Below the pieces are notes generated by a model. It saw nothing but the letters and a program-made list of their open reading frames with translations, searched no databases and was not told where the DNA came from. A stretch of DNA of 64,000 nt, taken from assembly GCF_900096945.1 (NCBI RefSeq), contig NZ_FMKA01000007.1, positions 1 to 64,000 of the forward strand, read 5' to 3'. This stretch comes from Anaerobium acetethylicum (GTDB lineage Bacteria > Bacillota > Clostridia > Lachnospirales > Lachnospiraceae). This document shows, piece by piece, positions 26,888 through 35,301 of the stretch. Within the stretch, counting starts at the first letter, position 1. Each line of letters opens with the position of its first letter. The translations under genes and the position numbers were made by a program.

Positions 26888-26906
26888 TAAACGCACGCAT
26901 GCGTTT
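26888..26906. repeat. Palindrome AAACGCACGCATGCGTTT
   Basis: Near-perfect palindrome. A close relative, AACGCACGCGTGCGTT, lies at 27396-27411, so the two flank the AlbA_2-type pseudogene. They may mark the ends of a decayed element. Confidence 0.6.
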
Positions 26907-26916
26907 ATGACGCATT

Positions 26917-26964
26917 TTTCGTGCATCATATGTGACTATGAAGGACGTAGTCCTGAATAGTTAC
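26917..26964 (-). repeat. Dispersed palindromic repeat, GTAACTATTCAGGAC family
   Basis: On the minus strand GTAACTATTCAGGACTACG and its mirror CGTCCTTCATAGT are followed by ATGATGCAC, matching the order at 19773. Confidence 0.8.
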
Positions 26965-26966
26965 AT

Positions 26967-27339
26967 TTATTTTATTAACTCGTATCTTGCAGATCTTCCC
27001 TTACCTATTAGAATAAACTTTTTCTTTTCCGCCAGTCTTTTCAATACTCGATACGCCTGGCTATCACTTATATTTAAAAGTTCTCTTACATTATCTCTTG
27101 TAACACTTCCCTGCTGTTTTGCAAGCTTTAAAACCAATTCTTCATATTTCAGCCTGTCAATTCCTGTTTGCCTTACATAACCCACAGAATTATCCTGTTC
27201 TCTATATACCTTTGCACTTAAAATATATACTCTTGCCTTGCCATTTCCGTTTGCTTCAACAAGTCCACTTTCAATCAATTTTTCGACATTCGCTTTTAAA
27301 TTCTATCGTTAGTGTTTCTTTCTCTGGTATTGTTCTCAT
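26967..27339 (-). pseudogene. Remnant of AlbA_2-type ATP-binding/transcriptional regulator
   Basis: The first 16 codons (from 27339) read MRTIPEKETLTIEFKS, the usual opening of AlbA_2/Schlafen-like regulators. The frame then shifts straight into a C-terminal winged-helix part (NVEKLIESGLVEANG ... YRVLKRLAEKKKFILIG) ending at 26967. Several hundred central codons are missing and the two parts are in different frames. The C-terminal 103 codons alone form an open frame but lack a sensible start. It is flanked by paired palindromes. Confidence 0.8.
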
Positions 27340-27395
27340 CTAAACACCTCTATAATTGCGCTTTAACACATCTCGTGTCTTTGTTCAATACTTTA

Positions 27396-27411
27396 AACGC
27401 ACGCGTGCGTT
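27396..27411. repeat. Perfect palindrome AACGCACGCGTGCGTT
   Basis: 16-bp perfect palindrome, partner of 26888-26906 across the AlbA_2-type pseudogene. Confidence 0.7.
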
Positions 27412-27465
27412 ATCTTTGCTTTTTAAATTCCAAATATAGTAAAGAGACATGTAAAGCAGCACAGC

Positions 27466-27478
27466 GGTACCTGGTACC
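27466..27478. repeat. GGTACC palindrome GGTACCTGGTACC
   Basis: Same short palindrome as at 12972 and 14298. Confidence 0.75.
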
Positions 27479-27508
27479 ATAACTCATTTCCTAAAAAGGA
27501 GATACAAC

Positions 27509-27552
27509 AGATTGAGCCAACATTTACCTTCCGGAAAATGCTGGCTCAATCT
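27509..27552. terminator. Strong hairpin after the GH3-GtrA-GT2-HPr operon
   Basis: AGATTGAGCCAACATTT pairs with AAAATGCTGGCTCAATCT (one bulge) around CCTTCCGG. It lies about 90 bp past the HPr-like stop. T-runs are short on both strands, so it is a probable terminator or RNA stabiliser. Confidence 0.6.
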
Positions 27553-27640
27553 TTATAGTCCTGTATCTTGTATATTACCTTTTCTATGTCCTGAAATGGA
27601 TATCAAAAATTTTTACGAAATTGCTAATCCTTCTGTTCTT

Positions 27641-27868
27641 TTAACAGCAGTACTTTGAAATCCTCTCCATCAATGCATCTGCCTTATCTGCATGCACCAC
27701 CAGTTCCACATTGGAAGAACCCTGAAGGGTAATTACGCCCATCAATGATTTCGCATCTACAAAATATCTTCCGCAACGCAGATCGCAATGATAATCGAAT
27801 TTATTGATCGCTTCTACAAACTGTATGATTTGTTCCATTCCTGAAAAACGCACTGGTATTCTCTGCAT
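27641..27868 (-). CDS. HPr-like protein without the active-site histidine
   Basis: 75 aa, start set by AAAGGAGAG. The pattern DAKSLMGVITL matches the Ser46 region of HPr (KSIMGxxxL), and the C-terminus (VELVVHADKADALMERI) fits the last beta strand and helix. The His15 loop is absent: where HPr has GLHARPA this protein has SGMEQIIQFVEAI. So it cannot carry PTS phosphate like HPr. A Crh-like regulatory role through the Ser is possible; a structural or sugar-sensing role is equally open. It sits downstream of GH3, GtrA and GT2 genes. A second such protein is at 46420-46653. Confidence 0.75.
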   Translation of the reverse strand: MQRIPVRFSGMEQIIQFVEAINKFDYHCDLRCGRYFVDAKSLMGVITLQGSSNVELVVHADKADALMERISKYCC

Positions 27869-27935
27869 TCCTACTCTCCTTTCCCTGTTCACTCTGTGAA
27901 CATCTACCTTTCTTTTTATCCCGTCAGCACTTCTA

Positions 27936-28961
27936 TTAATTGAACCCAACCGCCATCCTCGCCAACCGGTATGCCGCCTCCGCTATCTTTCTCCCGCTTC
28001 TCCCCGGCAGATTCATGGTCTGTCCAAGGACGCCTAATTTTAAGATATAGTAGGTCCTGGCGTCTTTCTGCTTCAGGTATTCCCATAATTCCTGCTTTTT
28101 CTTCAGGTTCTCTTCTGTTCCTGAACGGATCAGCATAATGGAGGAGACCGCCATGATGATTTCCAGATAATTTCTCATATAACGGCGCAGCTTCCTGTTT
28201 TCCCGCAGTATGAAATATGCTGATTTATATTCATTGATCATAAGCGAATTTACCCTGAGCTGCTGGTCGATCCGTGAAATCATAACCTTTTCATTTACGG
28301 ACTGGTCTTCCCGGCCGATATAGTAGCGGTAGAAATCCACATTGAGATAGTATATGGTCTTGACATGGGGCAGGGGCTGGTAGACAAAAATATTGTCCAC
28401 ATAGAAGGTGTGTCCGGGCAGCTCCAGGTTGCATTCCCGCAACAGTCTGGTCCGGAAAATCACGGAATGCATGAGAATGTAACGGCCTTTTCGCAGGAAC
28501 TTTACATCCTCCCAGGTGAAAATCCGGTTTTGCGGGAATACGCCCCTGTAATTCATGACTTTCCTTCGTTTTGCGCCTTCTTTTTCGTATACGAAATTGC
28601 TCAGCAGCATATCCAGAGGCTCACGCTCCACTGCCAGCTCCATCAGCGTCTTCAGAATCTCCCGGAAGGCCGAGATGCATACCCAGTCGTCGCTGTCGAC
28701 CACCTTGAAATATAGTCCCGTGGCGTTGCGGATGCCGGTATTAACGGCCTCGCCGTGCCCGCCGTTTTCCTGATGGATCGCCTTGATGATGGTGGGATAT
28801 CTGCGGGCAAATTCATCTGCGATTTCTCCGGTCCTGTCTTTGGAGCCGTCGTCTACGATTATGATTTCGACCTTTTCTCCCCCTGTCAGCAGGGAATGGA
28901 TGCAGTTCGCCATATACGCTTCCGAGTTATAACAGGGGATTACGATGGATAATAGTTTCAT
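27936..28961 (-). CDS. Family 2 glycosyltransferase
   Basis: 341 aa with the start at M of MKLLSIVIPCYNSEAYM, preceded by AGGTGA. GT-A fold about 1-230: NTP-sugar binding VDDGSKDRTGEIAD and the metal-binding DxD-type VVDSDDWV. No multi-helix membrane domain is present. It starts 5 bp after the GtrA-like stop, so the pair is co-translated. GT2 plus GtrA is a known pairing for lipid-linked sugar transfer (GT2 charges the lipid, GtrA helps flip it). The sugar and acceptor are unknown. Confidence 0.88.
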   Translation of the reverse strand: MKLLSIVIPCYNSEAYMANCIHSLLTGGEKVEIIIVDDGSKDRTGEIADEFARRYPTIIKAIHQENGGHGEAVNTGIRNATGLYFKVVDSDDWVCISAFREILKTLMELAVEREPLDMLLSNFVYEKEGAKRRKVMNYRGVFPQNRIFTWEDVKFLRKGRYILMHSVIFRTRLLRECNLELPGHTFYVDNIFVYQPLPHVKTIYYLNVDFYRYYIGREDQSVNEKVMISRIDQQLRVNSLMINEYKSAYFILRENRKLRRYMRNYLEIIMAVSSIMLIRSGTEENLKKKQELWEYLKQKDARTYYILKLGVLGQTMNLPGRSGRKIAEAAYRLARMAVGFN

Positions 28962-28965
28962 ACTG

Positions 28966-29589
28966 TCACCTTGCTTTTTCTTCTGATTTTTCATTGAATA
29001 TGATTTTTAAAATCGGGAAAAATACCCAGAACGAAATGATACAGTTGATGAACATTGTCACAATATCTGCCAATGCTGTTCCCAGTGATGTTCCGAATGC
29101 TCCCATCAGGAATGTATAGATCGGCGTCTTATACAGACCCTGCATCGCTGATGCTCCCACGGAAATCAGGAGCCATGCCACGAAATACCAGAATGCCGCT
29201 TTCCCGATTCCTGTCTTGGACTTGAAGGTCACATTCCTCTGCAGGAAGAAATTGATTACCTGTGCAATGAACAGGGTGATCTCCACAGCCAGGAAATAGG
29301 CCAGGCCGCCTCCGCCTCCGCCGGCAATCGCCCCGGAGCCGTAGTCGAAAATATAATAGGCGCTTCCATCCAGATTCTGTCCTACCGGCCAGATCTGGAA
29401 ATTCGTGCTCACCAGAGGGGTGAATCCGAATATGTATTTGAGAAGCGGCATCATGATCATCTGGAGCACGGTCACCCCGTTGCTGATAATAAAAAATACC
29501 AGAAACTGTGCAATTGCCGGGTGCTTATCTTTCAGGCCGTTCCACTTTCTTACAATAGCCCTCTGCTGTTTTACGATTGAGTCATCCAT
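28966..29589 (-). CDS. GtrA-like four-helix membrane protein, copy 2
   Basis: 207 aa, four membrane helices, same framework as 16625-17224: QFLVFFIISNGVTVLQMIMMP, a Gly-rich loop GGGGGGLAYF, QVINFFLQRNVTFKSKT and VTMFINCIISFWVFFPILKIIF. Start follows AGGAGG and overlaps the end of the GH3 gene by 19 bp, so translation is coupled. The GT2 gene follows directly. It is probably part of a membrane complex that moves a lipid-linked sugar. Confidence 0.87.
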   Translation of the reverse strand: MDDSIVKQQRAIVRKWNGLKDKHPAIAQFLVFFIISNGVTVLQMIMMPLLKYIFGFTPLVSTNFQIWPVGQNLDGSAYYIFDYGSGAIAGGGGGGLAYFLAVEITLFIAQVINFFLQRNVTFKSKTGIGKAAFWYFVAWLLISVGASAMQGLYKTPIYTFLMGAFGTSLGTALADIVTMFINCIISFWVFFPILKIIFNEKSEEKAR

Positions 29590-32033
29590 TTGTTATCCTC
29601 CTGTTCCTTTCCCGCATCTTTCATTTTCTGCGAGAGCTCTTTGTTCGCCTTCGTTAATCTTCTTTTCGCACCAATCAGATTGGCCAGGCCTCTGAAGAAA
29701 TGCCCGTTGACAATCTCCAGTATGCCCTCCACCATCTCCATGCTGATCGCGCCGCCGGTCATTTTTGCAAGCCCCCTGAACGGCATGTTGTAGATGAACA
29801 GAATGTTCAGGTTCGGTTTCCCTTTTGCCTCGCTCCTGTCCTTTATGATTGTCATGATCCGGCATGCAAATCTTGCAAGCGGACTCTTTGCATCATACAT
29901 CTGGCAGATCGCATCATTGATATCCAGAATGCCATTCGAATTCCAGCTGCCATCAGGTATTTCATGTCCTAACAGCTTCTCATATTCGGCATCTTCCACA
30001 TTCCGGATAGTACCGGAAAAATAAGCGGTCAGATCTGTCCTGAGATCCGGAACCTCGCCTGCCGTTCCCTCTGCAGTGACCTGGGCCTCAAGCCTGATAT
30101 CCTGCACGCTGGCCCCGACCAGGACCTTATAGCTTCCGGCCTCTACTTCCCAGGTATTCGTACTGGTATTGAAGTAGCGGAAAGCCTTGTCGTCCAATGG
30201 AATCGTGACTCTTCTGCTTTCTCCCGCCCTCAGGAACACCTTCCGGAATCCCTTCAGTTCCTTTGCCGGCCTGTAGATTTTCTGAGAATCCGCGGATATG
30301 TAAAGCTGGGCGATTTCGGCTCCGCTGCAGCTTCCGGTGTTTGCAAGGGTAAAGGATACCGCCTTGTCTGCCGCCTCTATATCGGAATAGGCAAACTGCG
30401 TATAGCTCAGGCCAAACCCGAACGGAAACAGTACCGGTATGCCGGCTGTCTCATAATACCGGTAACCCACATACAGCCCTTCCCTGTACTCCGTGCTTCT
30501 TTCCCGGCCCGGATAATAATTGTATGCCGGGGTATCTTCATACCGCAGGGGATAGGTCTCGTTCAGCTTTCCACTTGGGCACACCTTTCCGGTGATTACA
30601 TCCAGCATTGCGCCTGCTCCTGCCTGCCCGCCCAGATAACCATGCAGCACCGCTTTCACGGAACCGATCCAGGGCATTTCCACTGCGGAACCGGCTGACA
30701 TGATCACGATAATGTTTTCATTTACCTCTGCAACCGCCTCCAATAAATCTGTCTGGTTCTTCGGCATCTTCATGTGGATCCTGTCCATGCCTTCCGATTC
30801 GCTGATTTCGTCAAGTCCGATATACAGCAGGACTGCCTGGGCACTTTTGGCCAGATTCACCGCTTCTTCAAGCAGGCCAGGATTTGTCTTTCCTGTTCTT
30901 TCATATCCTTTTGCATATCCGGCATAACTGATGTTATATCCGCCGATCAGCTGGAGAGTCGTATCCAGTTTTGTCGGATTTACCACAGAAGATCCCGCTC
31001 CCTGATAGCGCGGCGTCTCTGCAAAATCACCTATGACCGCCGTTGATACCTTTCCGTCCAGGGGAAGGATCTGATCCGCATTCTTCAGCAGCACGATGCT
31101 TTCGGCTGCCGCCCTTTTCGCTGCCTCATGATGCTTCTTCATATCGAATTTCTCAGGCCTTTTCTCCATATGGGTGTCAAAAACGACCTGCAGCAGTTCG
31201 TCAAGCCTTTCATTCAGAATGCTTTCTTCCAGTGTCCCGTTTTTGACGGCGTCGATGATTTCCTTCGCTCCTGCTGCGCTGGTGGACGGCATCTCAAGCT
31301 GGCTTCCGTTCTTCACGCCCAGGGCATGGTCATTGCTGGCTCCCCAGTCCGAAACCACAAAGCCGTCGAATCCCCATTCATCCACCAGGATCTCCCGCAG
31401 CAGATGGCTGTTTTCATTTGCGTAGACGCCATTGATCTGGTTATAGGAAGACATGATGGACTTTGCCTTTCCTTCCTTCACAGCGATTTCAAAGCCCGTC
31501 GTATAAATCTCACGGAACGTCCGTTCATCTATGACGGAATCGCTTGCCATCCTTCTCAGCTCCTGGCTGTTCACGGCAAAATGCTTCGGGCATGCCGCCA
31601 CTTTCTGGCTCTGGATTCCCCTTACATATCCTGCTGCCATCTTTCCTGCCAGGTACGGATCTTCGCTGAAGTATTCGAAATTCCTTCCGCAGAGAGGGCT
31701 CCTTTTGATATTCAGCCCCGGTCCGAGCAGGACCTGCACATCCTGCACCACAGCCTCTTCTCCCAGGCATCTCCCGATCTCTTCTCCCAGGTCTTCATCC
31801 CAGCTGTTTGCAATGGTTGCCGCCGTTGGAAAGCAGGTAGCCGGAAGGCTTCCGTTCAATCCCAGATGATCCGCAGCCCCTGCCTGACGTCTGAGGCCAT
31901 GAGGGCCATCCGACAGGAACATGGATGGAATCCCATATTTTTCATAGCCTACCGTCTGCCAGGTACCTTTTCCCGACATCATGAACGCCTTTTCTTCCAG
32001 TGTCATTTTTTCGATTATACTTTGATATTTCAT
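29571..32033 (-). CDS. Intracellular GH3 beta-glycosidase, GtrA/GT2-linked copy 2
   Basis: 820 aa with no signal peptide. Start at MKYQSIIEKM behind AAAGGTG, equal in position to MKYESLIKQM of the 17336 paralogue. Nucleophile D229 in GFVVSDWGAS; sandwich domain with IGDFAETPRYQGAGSS; fibronectin-like domain; and the same unusual C-terminal extension (ILDINDAICQMYDAKSPLARFA ... MPFRGLAKMTGGAISMEM), here longer with a Lys/Glu-rich tail. High similarity along the whole length shows that GH3-GtrA was duplicated as a unit. Whether the extension docks onto GtrA at the membrane is a guess based on its conservation in both loci. Confidence 0.9.
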   Translation of the reverse strand: MKYQSIIEKMTLEEKAFMMSGKGTWQTVGYEKYGIPSMFLSDGPHGLRRQAGAADHLGLNGSLPATCFPTAATIANSWDEDLGEEIGRCLGEEAVVQDVQVLLGPGLNIKRSPLCGRNFEYFSEDPYLAGKMAAGYVRGIQSQKVAACPKHFAVNSQELRRMASDSVIDERTFREIYTTGFEIAVKEGKAKSIMSSYNQINGVYANENSHLLREILVDEWGFDGFVVSDWGASNDHALGVKNGSQLEMPSTSAAGAKEIIDAVKNGTLEESILNERLDELLQVVFDTHMEKRPEKFDMKKHHEAAKRAAAESIVLLKNADQILPLDGKVSTAVIGDFAETPRYQGAGSSVVNPTKLDTTLQLIGGYNISYAGYAKGYERTGKTNPGLLEEAVNLAKSAQAVLLYIGLDEISESEGMDRIHMKMPKNQTDLLEAVAEVNENIIVIMSAGSAVEMPWIGSVKAVLHGYLGGQAGAGAMLDVITGKVCPSGKLNETYPLRYEDTPAYNYYPGRERSTEYREGLYVGYRYYETAGIPVLFPFGFGLSYTQFAYSDIEAADKAVSFTLANTGSCSGAEIAQLYISADSQKIYRPAKELKGFRKVFLRAGESRRVTIPLDDKAFRYFNTSTNTWEVEAGSYKVLVGASVQDIRLEAQVTAEGTAGEVPDLRTDLTAYFSGTIRNVEDAEYEKLLGHEIPDGSWNSNGILDINDAICQMYDAKSPLARFACRIMTIIKDRSEAKGKPNLNILFIYNMPFRGLAKMTGGAISMEMVEGILEIVNGHFFRGLANLIGAKRRLTKANKELSQKMKDAGKEQEDNKWMTQS

Positions 32034-32270
32034 AATCCACACCTTTCACACCACCCGAACATGATTCCTTTTCCGGATGCTTCACCGTTTCTATTTTTTT
32101 TGACTGAATGTCACCGTTTTTCTCTCCATAAACTTATCACAAATGCAGTCCTGTTTTTCATTTCTGACATAACTGGTCGATTTTTTAACGTATCTTGTCA
32201 AATAACTGTTCAGGACCTCTGTCTCGGGAGGTGTTTTTTATATCATAGGACAAACTTTCCTGAGATAAAA

Positions 32271-32313
32271 AGAGACTGCGGACGGGATTTCATAAAATCC
32301 GTCCGCAGTCTCT
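32271..32313 (-). terminator. Strong terminator downstream of the Imm5-like gene
   Basis: AGAGACTGCGGACGGGATTT pairs with AAATCCGTCCGCAGTCTCT (one bulge); the minus strand continues with TTTTT. It is placed to end transcription from the Imm5-like gene. Confidence 0.8.
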
Positions 32314-32334
32314 TCTGCATCTATTGTTATTATT

Positions 32335-32357
32335 GTAACTATTCAGGACTACGACCT
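32335..32357. repeat. Dispersed repeat, GTAACTATTCAGGAC family, short copy
   Basis: GTAACTATTCAGGACTACGACC; the mirror half is lost. Confidence 0.7.
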
Positions 32358-32599
32358 TCTTCTCGCAATAACCGTTTCATCATTTTTCACCGTTTCATCA
32401 TTTTTCACCCTTCGCTCATGCGAACCATTTCATACAAACTTTCCAGTACGTTCACTTAATTTTCAAAATACGTTCATAGTTTTAACACATTCCATGGATA
32501 TAATAAAAACATCAAAAAGAACACAAACTTTCCAAACAAATGACAATTACATGATTCGTTCATTTTTCATATATTCTTTTTCATAATAGCCGGCAGGAT

Positions 32600-33220
32600 T
32601 CATTCCTGCCGGCTACTCCTTTTTCCGGGCCGCCTTTTCTCATTCAGCACCTTTTCCTTGTTCGGCCGCGCATCGTCCAACAGGAACTTTGCCCAACAGA
32701 CCTGGATCTTGTCGATATTTTCCTGCCAGTACAGCAGCCGGTCATAGTAGTACCGGAGCTTCTCCTCCACGGCAGACTCATATGATTCCAGCCCGGCACG
32801 TAATACGACGGCAGTCAGTTCATAGAACACCAGGCCCAGGGCATGTGTTTCCACATGGACAGTTGCGGAGGCATGCCCGACCGCGTGCGCCAGGGCGATA
32901 TCCGCTCTGTCCTCCATCTCTTTCGCGGCAGCATGGGCATCCAGGATCGCCCTCCTGGCCTCCGGCATCTTTACGTTTCCCCTGGCCCATGCTTCGGCCA
33001 GTTCAAGCGCCCTTCCCGGTCTGGCCTCATCCGGATATCTCTCTTTCAGCATTTCGATGGGGGCGCGGACGCAGTCGAATGCCCACATCACAAGGGTCCT
33101 GTGCTTCTGCATTTCGATCAGGCGTATCAGCTCCTGAAGGCATTCGCTGTCCCTGGAAAACAGGATCTGGTTCCCTTTTTTGTATTTCTGTTCGATTGAC
33201 GATTTCATGTCCCTGGTCAT
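32600..33220 (-). CDS. Imm5-like putative immunity protein
   Basis: 206 aa, all-helical, start set by AGGTGAG. The sequence (VRAPIEMLKERYPDEARPGRALELAEAWARG ... RAILDAHAAAKE ... AHAVGHASATVHVETHALG) resembles the Imm5 family, proposed immunity proteins of polymorphic toxin systems. No toxin or secretion gene is next to it, so it would be an orphan immunity gene or have another role. The stop codon lies within the loop of a GCCGGCAGGA hairpin. The neighbour upstream is a Gfo/Idh/MocA gene on the same strand, separated by a GGTACC hairpin repeat. Confidence 0.75.
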   Translation of the reverse strand: MTRDMKSSIEQKYKKGNQILFSRDSECLQELIRLIEMQKHRTLVMWAFDCVRAPIEMLKERYPDEARPGRALELAEAWARGNVKMPEARRAILDAHAAAKEMEDRADIALAHAVGHASATVHVETHALGLVFYELTAVVLRAGLESYESAVEEKLRYYYDRLLYWQENIDKIQVCWAKFLLDDARPNKEKVLNEKRRPGKRSSRQE

Positions 33221-33255
33221 TTTTCTCACCTGCCTCCGTCTGGTACCTACCCGTC

Positions 33256-33299
33256 TGGTACCTGACACCATTAAAAAAAGTTTATGGTGTCAGGTACCA
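33256..33299. repeat. GGTACC hairpin repeat, complete copy
   Basis: TGGTACCTGACACCA (33256-33270) and TGGTGTCAGGTACCA (33285-33299) around an AT-rich loop. A further TGGTACC lies at 33241-33247. Confidence 0.9.
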
Positions 33300-33347
33300 A
33301 TGTCCCATTCATACACCTTAAACAGTTTCCGGGGTTTCTGCAGGTTT

Positions 33348-34322
33348 TCAATGAACCTGTTTACCATGTATCTGGCCCATGACCTCCTCAAATATCCTGG
33401 CCGCAGCGGCATTATCTTTGTGCGGCATGATTTTGCTCTCTGTCTTCCCATCCCTGAAAAGCTCCGCAAAATGCTGGATCTCATAGCAGAATCCATCTTC
33501 AAATTCGGATTCGAAGGTTTCGCACAGCTGGTTGCTCTTGTCGTAAAGCTCCGTTTTTCTGGATCCCAGGAAATCATAGACCACCACGTATCCGTTATCA
33601 CCATAGACACATGCGTCCCTGTTCGTTTCCGCGCGCAGGCCGCAGCTTAACGTTGCCAGGGCTCCGCTTTCAAATCTCATCACCATGGCCACGTAGTCGT
33701 CCACGCCGGTCTCGCACAGAGTTGCTGCCGCCTTGACTTCCACCGGATTTTCGCCCAGGATTCCGGTAGTAAATTCAATCGGATAGATACCGGCGTCATA
33801 AAGGCTTCCTCCTGCAGTATCCGGATTATAGAGACGGTGCTTCGGATCGAACGGAAAATTGAAGCAGAACGACGCCTGCACAAGCCTGACACTTCCAATT
33901 CTGCCCCCGGCAATCCAATCCTTCGCTTTTTGGAAGGTCGGGATGAACCTGGACCACATGGCCTCCATCAGCAGCACGCCGTTCTCTTTCGCCAGTTCCG
34001 TAACCTCCATTGCCTGCTGCTCCGTCAGGACCATCGGCTTTTCGCACAATACGCCTTTTTTATGCTCGATACAGAGCTTTATCAGTTCGTAATGGCGGTC
34101 ATGCGTCTGGGCAATGTAGACCACATCTACGGAAGGTTCTGCCGCCAGTGCCGCATAATTCCCGAAATGCTTTTCCACCCCATATTCATCCGCGAACTGC
34201 CTTGACCTGTCTTCATCCGAAGATGCGACTGCTGTAAGTTCGACCCCTTCCAGGGTCTTCATCACCTTTGCAAACCGGTGTGCAATTCCTCCAAGTCCCA
34301 TAATACCGAATTTTATTTTCAT
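33348..34322 (-). CDS. Gfo/Idh/MocA family NAD(P)-dependent oxidoreductase
   Basis: 324 aa, start set by AAAGGGTG. Rossmann fold with the dinucleotide motif GIMGLGGIAHRFA at the N-terminus, and the family signature VLCEKPMVLTEQQA, whose Lys is catalytic. The C-terminal part is the beta-sheet substrate domain (GGSLYDAGIYPIEF, with the GxxxDxGxY motif). The family oxidises or reduces sugars, inositols and dihydrodiols; the substrate is not evident here. It is a single gene with no sugar operon attached. Confidence 0.9.
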   Translation of the reverse strand: MKIKFGIMGLGGIAHRFAKVMKTLEGVELTAVASSDEDRSRQFADEYGVEKHFGNYAALAAEPSVDVVYIAQTHDRHYELIKLCIEHKKGVLCEKPMVLTEQQAMEVTELAKENGVLLMEAMWSRFIPTFQKAKDWIAGGRIGSVRLVQASFCFNFPFDPKHRLYNPDTAGGSLYDAGIYPIEFTTGILGENPVEVKAAATLCETGVDDYVAMVMRFESGALATLSCGLRAETNRDACVYGDNGYVVVYDFLGSRKTELYDKSNQLCETFESEFEDGFCYEIQHFAELFRDGKTESKIMPHKDNAAAARIFEEVMGQIHGKQVH

Positions 34323-34576
34323 TCTCGTACACCCTTTCTCTCTTTTCCTTAAGATACGTTCTGCGGCAATTACCACTCTTTTTCATTATAGCACAAGATA
34401 TTTTTTGTGAGTGTATCGAAACTGAAATCATGAAAACCCGGGGCCTGCAGGATATAAACAGCCGCCAAAGATAGGCCGCCACGTTAAAATTGAGGCATGC
34501 ACGCCCGAATAACAGGTATGCATGCCTCAACAGTATCATATAGCTCTGCTTATTTGCCGGCTCTGACAACGATCCG

Positions 34577-35164
34577 TCAGACTAATTTTCGAAACAACCC
34601 ATGTTCCGTACAGAAGACATACATCATCCCATGTCCTGATTTCCTGAAGCGGACCTCCGCATTCTGCTCCGGGTACAATCTGTTCACATAGAGCTTGTCA
34701 CAGGTCACATAAGCCACAAACGAAATAAAGTGGCCTTTATGCATATCATGCTTCAGATGGACATAATATTCGTTGTCCACTGTCTCTACCGTCAGCTCAT
34801 GATCCTCTTCCTGCATTTTCTTTGGTTCCAATTCCCGTAAGTTCTTGCCGCAGCAGGAAAGGCTTACTTCACCTGTGCTTGCAATCATATTCCCGCAATT
34901 CGGACACGCATAGAATTTCGTCTTTTTCATATTTCCTCCATCCATATCATTCAGATTCAGATCCCCTGAGAGGAGTTCTTTCACATTTATTCCTAATAGA
35001 TCAGCCAGTTCGTTTAACAGCACAACATCCGGGCAACCAAGTCCTCTTTCCCATTTTGACACCGCTTTATCGCTGACATTCAGCTGTTCTGCCAGCTGCT
35101 TCTGGGTCATTTTCTTTTCTTTCCTGATTTTAGAAATCAGGTCTCCTGTTTTACTGCAGTCCAT
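34577..35164 (-). CDS. XRE-family regulator with zinc-ribbon domain
   Basis: 195 aa. N-terminal helix-turn-helix about 8-62 (ISKIRKEKKMTQKQLAEQLNVSDKAVSKWERG). Then a Cys-rich zinc-ribbon-like segment (CPNCGN ... LSCCGK, about 87-108) and a beta-rich C-terminal half with HDMHKGHFISFVAYV. Start follows GAGGTGA. This combination is common in Clostridia as a small stand-alone regulator; the ligand is unknown. The neighbours are on the same strand but separated by repeats. Confidence 0.88.
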   Translation of the reverse strand: MDCSKTGDLISKIRKEKKMTQKQLAEQLNVSDKAVSKWERGLGCPDVVLLNELADLLGINVKELLSGDLNLNDMDGGNMKKTKFYACPNCGNMIASTGEVSLSCCGKNLRELEPKKMQEEDHELTVETVDNEYYVHLKHDMHKGHFISFVAYVTCDKLYVNRLYPEQNAEVRFRKSGHGMMYVFCTEHGLFRKLV

Positions 35165-35258
35165 CTTTATTCACCTCATGGAAAGTATATCAGATTATAG
35201 GAGAATTACAATAAACGTTCCGTAGAGTTTGTCTGTTCATGGTTCGTTCACTGTTCAT

Positions 35259-35301
35259 TGGTACCTGACACCATAAATTTTTGTTTATGGTGTCAGGTAC
35301 C
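35259..35301. repeat. GGTACC hairpin repeat overlapping an antiporter gene end
   Basis: Complete copy TGGTACCTGACACCA ... TGGTGTCAGGTACC. Read on the minus strand, the right arm encodes RYLTP and the stop of the Ca2+/Na+ exchanger at 35285. Confidence 0.9.

Larger units (their letters stand above)
27340..27640. other. Intergenic region with palindromes, no gene
   Basis: It contains the palindromes at 27396-27411 and 27466-27478 and a large hairpin at 27509-27552. No open frame with a ribosome site is seen. Confidence 0.65.
32034..32599. other. Gap upstream of GH3, no gene
   Basis: It holds the terminator at 32271-32313, a short repeat of the GTAACTATTCAGGAC family at 32335-32357, a direct repeat of CGTTTCATCATTTTTCAC (32373-32390 and 32391-32408) and a GCCGGCAGGA / TCCTGCCGGC hairpin (32589-32613) that overlaps the Imm5-like stop codon. 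No gene is seen. Confidence 0.65.

Noticed and set aside
31128-32459. 443-codon plus-strand frame opposite the GH3 gene
   Set aside because: Mostly antisense of the GH3 coding region; no domain and no ribosome site.
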